From Liolophura sinensis (taxonomy: Eukaryota > Mollusca > Polyplacophora > Chitonida > Chitonidae): a DNA stretch of 64,000 bases. The translations under genes were made by a program, and so were the position numbers. The notes under the pieces are model-generated. The model made no database searches and was not told the DNA's origin. It saw only the letters and a list, made by a program, of their open reading frames with translations. Below are positions 1 through 12,300 of the stretch, in pieces. The stretch lies in the NCBI RefSeq assembly GCF_032854445.1, contig NC_088306.1, forward strand, positions 25,825,764 through 25,889,763, read 5' to 3'. Position 1 is the first letter of the stretch; each line of letters begins with the position of its first letter.

Positions 1-210
1 CCCACAAATAAGAATATAATTTTTAAGTTTTACAATTACACCTTCCATATTCTTCCCCTAAAAAAAAATAATTTAAACTGGTGTAACCTTAAATCCTAAG
101 AAAAAACATACATTCAGATGCATTGGATATCATTTTGAAATACCTTTAAAGTGAACATATCAGTGAACATCAGTTAATTTTCATTTTATTCTACATCTGT
201 ATTGCTGCAG

Positions 211-396
211 CATTTGACTGACACCAGCCATCTTGTCAGGAGCAACTGCTTGGATATCATTGGCTCCCTGGCGTCACATGTCCCAGACCGGCAGGAGGAA
301 AGCCAATCAAATACCTTGTCACAAGTTCAGAAGTTACTCGGTCAGTTTACTCAGGATTCTGACCCACGTGTTAGAACCAGTGCGTTCCAGGCCATG
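211..396 (+). CDS. INTS4: INTS4 exon (first in window)
   Basis: This is a 62-codon HEAT-repeat exon that begins in phase 0 after the acceptor ttgctgcag and ends in phase 0 before GTAGGT. It contains [15 protein letters not shown], one of the best conserved INTS4 helices. The upstream exons are outside the window. Confidence 0.95.
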
Positions 397-3300
397 GTAG
401 GTCATTTGTGGATCAATAGGCCTCATCTGAATTACCTCCCTTATCACACAATAGCATGCTATGATTTACATGTATTACGAAATTAGTTTTTCAAACGTTG
501 GATCTTCACTGTTGAAGTACGCCTTAGGCCTACATGTAGGGTATTTCACAACACTATCAATTGTTAATAGGCAAGAGAATGCAGAAGACATCAACCACTG
601 AGAATCACAGAAATGTCGAGAGATGAACTGTTTTTTCGCCTCATGTAGAATATATGTTTGAGTTTGCAGAAGCTGTCTGTTCTTCACCATAGCCTACACA
701 TATTTCACTTTTGATTTCTTACACATTTATCCTGGGCTTCATAAATCAGTTTACAATCTTAAAATTTCTCTTGATTTTATAGTTTCAACCAGTTTTTGCT
801 GCTTTTAACTTTGATACTTGCCATTGGGCATTTTCAGAGTTCCCACCCCTCTGGGGGAGACACTACCGTGTCTAAAATGACACCTATATAGAATAAATGA
901 GGCTGTTATTCTAATAATCTGCAGTATTTCAGGTGCATCATCTCAAGGTATAAACAGATCACTGTAATTTTTGTGTACAAATTTACCTGACTCGGCTACC
1001 TGCTGATGTTCCTGGGTGTCTCCTGGCGTCTTGGCATCCTCCCTCCCTGTTGTCGTATAAATGAAGTTTTCTTGAGTACGATAATAACTCCAATCAAATA
1101 AACAAATTTATTTCCTGTCTACAGATACAGTTACACCAGAGAGGCTTGAAGCTGGAACAGACTCTGTACAAACAGGCCAACCAAGCTCTGACAGATGACT
1201 ATGAGAGTGTGAGAATGGCTGCTGTTAAGCTGGTCTGGCTGCTCTGTCATCTCTACCCAGAGAGGTGAGATTAGCTGTAGTGTAAAGCCAGGGTTAGGTC
1301 ATCAGGGACAGGTGCCATACATGCAGACCAATCTGGTGTTAGAGGCTGGGGATTGGGGTGGGTGGTGGTGGTGGTGGGGAGGTGGGGAGTGGGTGGGTGG
1401 AGTTGAAAAAGGGGTATCACAAGGCATTTGTAGTGCTGACCTGCAGTCAACTCAGTCAACTCAAAAAGACAGAAACACATCAGTAATGAATGTGAAACTC
1501 AAATTTCGAATCTTTTGCATTTGCACAATGATTATTATTTCGCACATGAAGCACTGAATATTTTATGACAAAAATGAAAATCTTGATGCAAATATCTTAC
1601 CATTTCATCCCGTCCAGTCCCGTTCCTGTTAGCGACTCAGATGAAGAGTTACGCATGGTTGATGACGGATTTGCTAAAATCTGCAACATGGTCAACGATC
1701 TGTCGGTGCGTGTGAGAACGGAGGCTGCTACACTATTGGTCAGTTTACCTATGTACATTTTTTCATGTTCTCAGTTTTCAGTGGATGGAGATGTCAGAAA
1801 AGAAGAACAAAACAACTGTCAAGTCATTGTGAAGTAATATGTAGTAGTAACATCAATATTTGCATTTTTAGCTTGGTATAACTCTGTATATCACTTTATC
1901 AAGGAAAATTAAAATTCGCATTTAAAATTTAAAATGTGTTGTTGTAGTCAGGATCTTAAGATGCACTTGTCTTCCACCACTACGTTCATATCTGTATGTC
2001 ACATGGCAGAAAGTTTGTCCGTCACTTGCCAAAGGCCAGTGGTTTATCCTTGTCACTCTGGATTCGACCAAATAAAGGTGTAGCTAATATCAGTTCTTTT
2101 ATATCAGTATTCTATCAACAAACAATCAAATGAATAAGTAAACAAAGACGTAGTTAATAGGATGTGAAATTGTGTTGTTCATATTTATGTCATATTTACC
2201 ATACATCTTCCAGGGTTCTCTTCATCAAGTTAGCCCGAAGTTTCTGGAGCAGACTTTGGATAAAAAATTGATGTCAAACATGAGGGTAAGACTTACTGTT
2301 CTTAACGTGCTGACGTTTTAAATCTACAGACTGTTCAATGACATATATGCACATGTGTTACTGTTAAAATATGCAGGTGTAAAAAAAAAACTGTTGCAGA
2401 ACAGAACAATTGAAAGGCTATGATCCCATGTATTGATGCAAATGAAAGAGGTGGTATTTCGGTATTAAATATTACCAGAGTTGTGATCAGTGAAATGTCA
2501 TGCTACTGTGCAGTGAAAAAAATCCAGCTATTTCTGGTTATTTGGAATGACACGTCGGATTAGGAGACCTTGTTGGTAGAATTCATAGAAATTTGCTCTG
2601 TGTAACATCCGTAAATAAAAATGATGTCTGTTGTCTTTGTTTTTTGTGTGGTTCATTTGTTTTGTATATAATGGCCAATGATACTTAGCAGTTGATGAGC
2701 ATGTATGACCAGAGTGTAAATGTGATATATAAAGAAATATTTGGAAAAGTGACAGGTACTAGGATAAATTTGTAGATTTCCCAGCTTGGGAAAGTTTATT
2801 AGTAACTTACCAAAGGTCTGTGGTTTCTCCACTCCCCCCCTCCCCCACCACCACCGCAACAATCTGATTTATAACTGACCACCATTGCAGAAATGAAAAA
2901 TTCGTGAGTATGGCATCAAGCAACAATGAAATAAATCGAATAATAAGTGATACTTGATATAGCTTTCATTAGCATCCTATCACTTCTTCACTTTCTGTAC
3001 AGTCTTTACTTCAATGAAGTTGTAAATTCTGGGTAATTTTGGCTGACATTTTACCATTGTCAAACTTGAGCTGAAGTTGTCAATAATTACCTGTCTGTGT
3101 TATAGAGAAAGCGCAGCGCCCATGAACGTGCCAAAGAGCACTATTCCACAGGGGAGTGGTCTTCTGGGCAGAAATGGGCAGATGATGCCCCGAAGGAGGC
3201 TGTGGACCCGGACAGTATTAACGTGATGAGCTTTGGAGCTTGTGGGGCTTTTGTACATGGGCTAGAAGATGAGTTCCTGGGTAAATACATCACGCCCTTA

Positions 3301-6300
3301 AATCCTAAATAAACTGAACTAGTAAAGTATAGCACGCTCATTTGAACCCATTATACAAAACTCTATCCAGATTATATAGCGCTCCCTTATTATGCCGAGA
3401 CATACTGTAGGTCTGTGGTCAAATTTGTTCATATTTTATGTTAATATTGAAATACAATAAATGACAATAAATTTCTTCCGGGACTAACTTGCATGTTTTC
3501 CTTAATTGTGAGAGCTCTGTTGATTTTAGAAAGATGATTTGAGGTTTACTTGATACTTGGGATGATATTCTACTTGAAAATTGTATTTTTCAGCACCAAA
3601 GACAATATTTTGTGACATTTAATTGCCTGTAAAAATGAACTTTTGTGGGCAAAATTTTAGGTCATTTAGGGTAATAAAACTTATTGTCCCAATCACTTAA
3701 ATAATGGTCAACCTACAAACTTATTTTACTTATATTATACTGTCTGAGGCAGTATAAAAGCTTTCCTTGGTGTCCAAAGATTTGATCACCATAAGGATAA
3801 TAGATTAATCAAATCGGTTTTACTGAAAGATGACCAACCGTTGACCAATCAGATGTTGTGGTTGAAGAGGTTTGGCAGGTTCCTTTCAAGGTCAGTTTTG
3901 TTTGTCTGTGGTCTGGGTGACAGCAGCTGCACCCAGTTTACATGGCTAAAAATGGAAGTGTTTGTATAACTGGCCTAGTGGCCGTAAAATGCCACGCTGC
4001 CGATGGCTAACCCGTGATACATGAGGTCATGCCTCCTTATTCAGCTTTCGCTTGAATCTCGACTCTTATCATTTTACGTCATGATGTTTGGCTATGTTTT
4101 TACGAAGATTCGGTGCCTGTTATCATCAATAAAGCTGATCAGCTCCCTGAAATATTCTCAAGTGTGGCCTAAATGCCAGTCAACTATGTAAAATCAGGAG
4201 TACAGAGAGACGTTTGCCACTACATTATGTGCTAGTTCACCTGTCTAAACTGCCTCTGGCCTGATAGGTCACTCTGGCGATGTTACTGAAAATACACAAG
4301 GCAATACTGAGGAATTATGGGAAATATTTTGTCATGATAGGCAAGTAGTGTTTCACCAGAATGCATTGTGATGCATTCACCAGAATGCATTGTGACGCAT
4401 TCGTCTCTGAATGGAAATGTCAGATCAACCATTGCCGAGTGGGAATGGAAGTACCTAGATGGGGAATGATATTAAGAGAGCAAGGCACACTTACCTATTA
4501 TGTACTTGTGGTAAAATGTAAAAAATTAGCCAAATTGACAGATTTCATGAGTTATATAGTTTAAACAATTATTCTTATCTTATGTTTAATTGTATTTGCA
4601 GAGGTGAGGAATGCTGCGCTGGACTCATTGTGCGAGTTGGCTGCCCAGTCCCAGAACTTTGCCGTTCTCTCCCAGGACAGCATGATCGACATGTTTAATG
4701 ATGAAATCGAGAGTGTTCGACTCAATGCCATCAATAGTCTTCGCAAAATCAGCCACCAGGTGGTGCTGCGAGAAGATCAGCTAGATATCATTTTAGGCGT
4801 TCTGCAGGTTTGTATTTGACATGTCAGATAAGTGAAACTCTGTTAAAATGCTGCTTCGGCCCCAACAGAGGCCAGGTGGAAATATTAAAATGAAATCATT
4901 TTAGGGCCAAGGCATTCAGCAGGTATGTATGTGAGATGTCATATAGGTGAAACTCTGTTAAAATGCTGCTTCGGCCCCAACAGAGGCCAGGTGGAAATAT
5001 TAAAATGAAATCATTTTAGGGCCAAGGCATTCAGCAGGTATGTATGTGAGATGTCATATAGGTGAAACTCTGTTAAAATGCTGCTTCGGCCCCAACAGAG
5101 GCCAGGTGGAAATATTAAAATGAAATCATTTTAGGGCCAAGCATTCAGCAGGTTTGTTTGTGAGATGTCATATAGGTGAAACTCTGTTAAAATGCTGTTT
5201 CGGCCCCAACAGAGGCCAGGTGGAAATATTAAAATGAAATCATTTTAGGGCCAAGCATTCAGCAGGTATGTATGTGAGATGTCATATAGGTGAAACTCTG
5301 TTAAAATGCTGCTTCGGCCCCAACAGAGGCCAGGTGGAAATATTAAAATGAAATCATTTTAGGGCCAAGGCATTCAGCAGGTTTGTTTGTGAGATGTCAT
5401 ATAGGTGAAACTCTGTTAAAATGCTGCTTTGGCCCTAACAGAGGCCAGGTGGCACTCTGCAGGTTTGTTTGTGAGATGTCATATAGGTGAAACTCTGTTA
5501 AAATGCTGCTTTGGCCCTAACAGAGGCCAGGTGGCACTCTGCAGGTTTGTTTGTGAGATGTCATATAGGTGAAACTCTGTTAAAATGCTGCTTCGGCCCC
5601 AACAGAGGCCAGGTGGAAATATTAAAATGAAATCATTTTAGGGCCAAGGCATTCAGCAGGTATGTATGTGAGATGTCATATAGGTGAAACTCTGTTAAAA
5701 TGCTGCTTTGGCCCTAACAGAGGCCAGGTGGCACTCTGCAGGTTTGTTTGTGAGATGTCATATAGGTGAAACTCTGTTAAAATGCTGCTTTGGCCCTAAC
5801 AGAGGCCAGGTGGCACTCTGCAGGTTTGTTTGTGAGATGTCATATAGGTGAAACTCTGTTAAAATGCTGCTTCGGCCCCAACAGAGGCCAGGTGGAAATA
5901 TTAAAATGAAATCATTTTAGGGCCAAGGCATTCAGCAGGTATGTATGTGAGATGTCATATATGTGAAACTCTGTTAAAATGCTGCTTCGGCCCCAACAGA
6001 GGCCAGGTGGAAATATTAAAATGAAATCATTTTAGGGCCAAGGCATTCAGCAGGTATGTATGTGAGATGTCATATAGGTGAAACTCTGTTAAAATGCTGC
6101 ATCGGCCCCAACAGAGGCCAGGTGGAAATATTAAAATGAAATCATTTTAGGGCCAAGCATTCAGCAGGTTTGTATGTGAGATGTCATATAGGTGAAACTC
6201 TGTTAAAATGCTGCTTCGGCCCCAACAGAGGCCAGGTGGAAATATTAAAATGAAATCATTTTAGGGCCAAGGCATTCAGCAGGTATGTATGTGAGATGTC

Positions 6301-9300
6301 ATATAGGTGAAACTCTGTTAAAATGCTGCATCGGCCCCAACAGAGGCCAGGTGGAAATATTAAAATGAAATCTTTTTAGGCACTCTGCAGGTTTGTTTTT
6401 GAGATGTCATATAGATGAATAGATGTTTCTTGACTTGTATATATCTTGTATTAGAGTACTACTCCAGTTGCAAAGGTGGAAATATTAAAATGATAGAAGG
6501 AATTGCTATGGAACACAGCTAATACCATGGTTTGAAAGGATTTGCACTGATTAACAATACGAAAACTCCTCTGACTTCCCCAGAGTTCCCAGTTCCCCAA
6601 AGGAAAATCTTTGGCAATTTCCGTAAAGTTAGCCTGTTGTGACATGATAATAATGCCTATGTGACATTGAACCAGGCAGATGCAGAGTAGGGTCCTTAAG
6701 GTGGATGACCTCAACAGGGTGTAGAAGTGTATTAAAATGTTTGTCATTGTACTGTTCTTAACAGGACTAAAAATCTATTTATCCACTTTCTTATAGAAGG
6801 CGTTGAAAGTATCATACTAATTTTTGTGCTTTTTGTATGATAGGATTTCTCAGTTATATCAAGGGAGGCTCTTCGTGAGATGTTAGGGAACATGCAATTG
6901 GCCACCAAGGAATGTCTAAACAGCTGTGTCGTTGCCCTATTGGATAATTTGAAGAGATACCCTCAGGACAAGGAATCAGTCTGGAAGTAAGACTAGTACA
7001 TTTAGTAACATTTTGGTCCACCTTTTTGCATGTGACATACAAATGTTATTTATGAACGACTGCAGAATAGTTCTAATCATGTTCTTGTATTTCTGTGAAA
7101 AAATTCAGAAAAGCTCATTTCCTTATTGCTGATATTGCTTGGCTCAGTTATGCCGTGAATTTTGATACTGCGTTGAAAATTATGTTAACGCAGCTGTGAT
7201 GTCCTTAACTTCAACAATTTTGAATCAATTTTGAGAAGTACATGCAATGGCTTAAGTTTGAATTTCATTCATTGGTTGAGACAAACTAAATGTTTGTTCA
7301 GTGTGCACATGTGAGCAGTGTCAGCTGTTGCTAGCCGAATGGTTTATCCAGGGTATTGACTGCAGTATAAAGTGAAGTATTGTTGAGGAAGATATTGACA
7401 ACCAACTTCCTGTTTAAACAGTCAAATTTGTGAAAAAGCGAAAATATAAAAAATGTGTGAAAAAAATTTGGGTTCAGTTAGGCCATAAAAAATTAAATTA
7501 ATTACATGTTTCTCAGACACTTTACCGATAATATGCCAGCAACCTGCGAATGGTCGTGGGTTTCCCGCAGGGTTCTGCCCTGTTTCTTCCCACCATTATG
7601 CTGGCCGCCATCGTATAAGTGGAATATTCTTGAATACTGCGTAAAACACCAATCAGATAAATAAATATATAAATAAACCCCAGGTACAGAAAAATCTGAA
7701 TCCTTTGTTTTCACAGGTGTTTCCAGCAGCTGAGTGGGAACCACCCTGAGTTGACCCTAGCCCTGGTCCCTGATCTGCTCTTAGTACATCCTTACTTTGA
7801 CACCCCAGAGCCCAACATGGATGACCCTGCATGTATCCCTTTCATTTTTATGTAGTTGCAAGGTGGCAGGTTTTAAACCTGACTCAAGACATTTGACTTT
7901 CTATTCTTTAAATGTTGTACCCATATTATGAATTCCAAAATGAATCAATCATGCTTGTTATGTAATTGAATTAGTTTATCCTTTTTATGATTTGATTGAT
8001 TGTGTCCAGTTTCTTCCTCCCAAAAACCTGACTATCATCATATAAGTGAAAAACTCTTGTGCATAGTGTTAAACCCCAATCGATCAATCAATCAATCATG
8101 AACTCTAAATAAGAGTGGGATTTGTTACATGTAAAAACAATCAAAAGATATGTTGTTTGGTTTCCTTAATCAGTTTTCCTAGAAAGGCATTCTTCAGTAG
8201 CACTGTAATATTTTCAGTAGTTAGCCAAGGGCTAAGTGTTGGTACTTTCTGTATTTGCAGTTTGAAATACTGGCCTTCCCACTGATCCTGTTGTGTGAAC
8301 ATAGGATTCATCTGCATTGCATTTCAGTGATGCAGCACTTAATTCATCCACTTTAGTTATTTTTATTAGAATTATTATGAGTCATTTGATCAGTTGATAC
8401 AATTATTATGAATCATTTGATCAGTTGATACAATTATTATGAATCATTTGATCAGTTGATGTTTTCATAAATCAGTCAATTTTTCAGTCTCTTATTCCTT
8501 GACTTACCCCAGACATTAGCATCCTGGTGTTGGTGTTTAATTCAGCCCCTCACTGCCCCACCATCATGCCACTGTTCCAAGACTTCATCTGGAGGCATTA
8601 CAGGTACCTGAGAGACAGTTTACCAGAGCTGGTACCTGACATACAGGTTAGTAAAGCCCCATCTAGACTACCCAACATCACTCAACTTTTGTTGACTAAA
8701 CAAGAGTCAACTTGAAGTAGAGTCAACCAGTTGAGCTGTGTTGAGTAGTCTGGATGGGTTCTTCTACTCCGTTCAACAACACTCAACACCGTCCAGTTTT
8801 GTTGAATCGGAACAAAATCTGATTTGCAGAGTGGACGGGACACTCAACTTACCTCAGCAGCATTCAACTTGCTGGTGAGTGAACAAAAGTTGAATGATGT
8901 TGAGTACTGTAAAGTACTTGTTAGTTGCTGGAATTTATTTTGGCGTATTTTCTCCAAAAATATGTTCGCGGGAATCAATTTTCGCATATTTAAGAAAATA
9001 CTGAAAAACAGATCTTAAAATCTTAAGATTTTCCAACATATTTTATGGCCGAAATTATTCAAGCATGTAAAACAGGTATCATCATGGGTTGCTTTAATCC
9101 TCCTATGTTAATAGCGCTAATCCTCATGATTTGGATCAGAGATTAAAACAATGGGGGATGGATTATCACTACATTAGAAGATTACTTTCGCACCTGCCGT
9201 GAGCAGTAGGCAAACAGGTGTCCCTTCTTTTCGAATCATTGATGAGCATTTTAAGCACCTGGCAGTTACCTGTCAGCTTTTGAGCAGTTCAACACAAAAC

Positions 9301-12300
9301 ATATGAGTTCACCATTATCATCGCCAGTCACTTATTCTTTATCAAGTAACACGGTAAGTTTTGCATTGTTTTCAGTATTAATCGTCCTCTGTAGCAGGTC
9401 AGAAACCGCAAACATTGCCGTAGCTGTCAAACAGCCATTGTGTTGTTGCACACACTTAACAGTGTGTTAGAAGCTCACCCATTGGACCACAGGAGAGACA
9501 CAGCCAATGGGATGGCGCGTATCAGAGCAACATTCACTAGAAGCCAGCACGTGCTGGTATCTACTTTTCTGTTACTTAACAGGCATAGCGAAGATTGCTC
9601 AAACTTAAGAAAGATGAACTCCCACTTTTTTTTATAACCCCCCAAGCCTTAGCACCAGAGTTTGTATATATTTAAACCATTACTTCCCTTCCTTGATGTT
9701 GAAAAATGTAGCTGGCCTGTCAGGCTTTCTTAGCATGACTACCATCACCCTGGCTAAGTTTTCACTTCATTATTACTACTACCTGTAGTATATGATCCAA
9801 TATTGGATATTTTTTCCGCTGGAATTATTTATTGACCGTGAAATCGGCGAAAATTAGTTCCACATGAAAATTAAGTACTTCACAGTAGTCTGGATGGAGC
9901 TTAAGTGATGATCAGTGAGTAAATCCAGGCACAATGCAGGTACGTGAGGGACAGGTTACCTGAGAGACAGGTTACCTGAGCTGGTACCTGACATACAGGT
10001 GAGTTGATGATGATTAGTGAGTAAACCCAGAGACAATACAGGTACCTGAGGGACAGGTTACCTGAGCTGGTACCTGACATACAGGTGAGTTGATGATGAT
10101 TAGTGAGTAAACCCAGAGACAATACAGGTACCTGAGGGACAGGTTACCTGAGCTGGTACCTGACATACAGGTGAGTTGATGATGATTAGTGAGTAAACCC
10201 AGAGACAATACAGGTACCTGAGGGACAGGTTACCTGAGCTGGTACCTGACATACAGGTGAGTTGATGATGATTAGTGAGTAAACCCAGAGACAATACAGG
10301 TACCTGAGGGACAGGTTACCTGAGCTGGTACCTGACATACAGGTGAGTTGATGATGATTAGTGAGTAAACCCAGAGACAATACAGGTACCTGAGGGACAG
10401 GTTACCTGAGCTGGTACCTGACATACAGGTGAGTTGATGATGATTAGTGAGTAAACCCATAGACAATACAGGTACCTGAGAGACAGGTTACCTGAGCTGG
10501 TACCTGACATACAGGTAAGTTGATGATGATTAGTGAGTAAACCCAGAGACAATACAGGAACCTGAGAGACAGGTTACCTGAGCTGTTACCTGATATACAG
10601 GTGAGTTGATGATGATTAGTGAGAAACCCAGAGACAATACAGGTACCTGAGAGACAGGTTACCTGAGCTGTTACCTGACATACAGGTGAGTTGATGATGA
10701 TTAGTGAGTAAACCCATAGACAATACAGGTACCTGAGAGACAGGTTACCTGAGCTGGTACCTGACATACAGGTAAGTTGATGATGATTAGTGAGTAAACC
10801 CAGAGACAATACAGGAACCTGAGAGACAGGTTACCTGAGCTGTTACCTGATATACAGGTGAGTTGATGATGATTAGTGAGAAACCCAGAGACAATACAGG
10901 TACCTGAGAGACAGGTTACCTGAGCTGTTACCTGACATACAGGTGAGTTGATGATGATCAGTAAGTAAACCCAGAGACAATACAGGAACCAGAGAGACAG
11001 GTTACCTGAGCTGGTACCTGATATACAGGTGAGTTGATGATGATCAGTGAGAAACCCAGAGACAATACAGGAACCTGAGAGACAAGTTACTGGAGCTGTT
11101 ACCTGATATACAGGTGAGTTGATGATGATCAGTGAGAAACCCAGAGACAATACAGGAACCTGAGAGACAGGTTACTTGAACTGGTACCTGACATACAGGT
11201 GAGTTGATAATGATCAGTGAGTAAACCCAGAGAATGCAGGAACCTGAGAGACAGGTTACCGGAGCTGGTACCTGACATACAGGTGAGTTGATGATGATCA
11301 GTGAGTAAACCCAGAGACAATACAGGAACCTGAGAGACAGGTTACCTGAGCTGGTACCTGACATACAGGTGAGTTGATGATGATCAGTGAGTAAACCCAG
11401 AGACAGTTCAGGAACCAGAGAGACAGGTTACTTGAGCTGTTACCTGACATACAGGTGAGTTGATGATGATCAGTGAGTAAACCCAGAGACAATACAGGTA
11501 CCTGAGAGACAGGTTACTGAAGCTGGTACCTGACATACAGGTGAGTTGATGATGATCAGTGAGTAAACCCAGAGACAATACAGGAACCTGAGAGACAGGT
11601 TACTTGAGCTGGTACCTGACATACAGGTGAGTTGATGATGATCAGTGAGTAAACCCAGAGACAATACAGGAACCTGAGAGACAGGTTACTTGAGCTGGTA
11701 CCTGACATACAGGTGAGTTGATGATGATCAGTGAGTAAACCCAGAGACAATACAGGAACCAGAGAGACAGGTTACCTGAGCTGGTACCTGGCATACAGGT
11801 GAGTTGATGATGATAAGTGAGTAAACCCAGAGACAGTTCAGGAACCAGAGAGACAGGTTACTTGAACTGGTACCTGACATACAGGTGAGTTGATGATGAT
11901 CAGTGAGTAAACCCAGAGACAATACAGGAACCTGAGGGACAGGTTACTTGAGCTGTACCTGACATACAGGTGAGTTGATGATGATCAGTGAGTAAACCCA
12001 GAGACAATACAGGAACCTGAGAGACAGGCTACCTGAGCTGGTACCTGACATACAGGTGAGTTGATGATGATCAGTGAGTAAACCCAGAGACAATACAGGA
12101 ACCTGAGAGACAGGTTACCTGAGCTGATACCTGATATACAGGTGAGTTGATGATGATCAGTGAGTAAACCCAGAGACAATACAGGAACCTGAGAGACAGG
12201 TTACCTGAGCTGGTACCTGATATACAGGTGAGTTGATGATGATCAGTGAGTAAACCCAGAGACAATACAGGAACCTGAGAGACAGGTTACCTGAGCTGTT

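Noticed and set aside
1312-1557. 81-codon frame with a Gly/Trp-rich run ([10 protein letters not shown])
   Set aside because: It comes from a GGT/GTG microsatellite in an INTS4 intron and has no splice or homology support.
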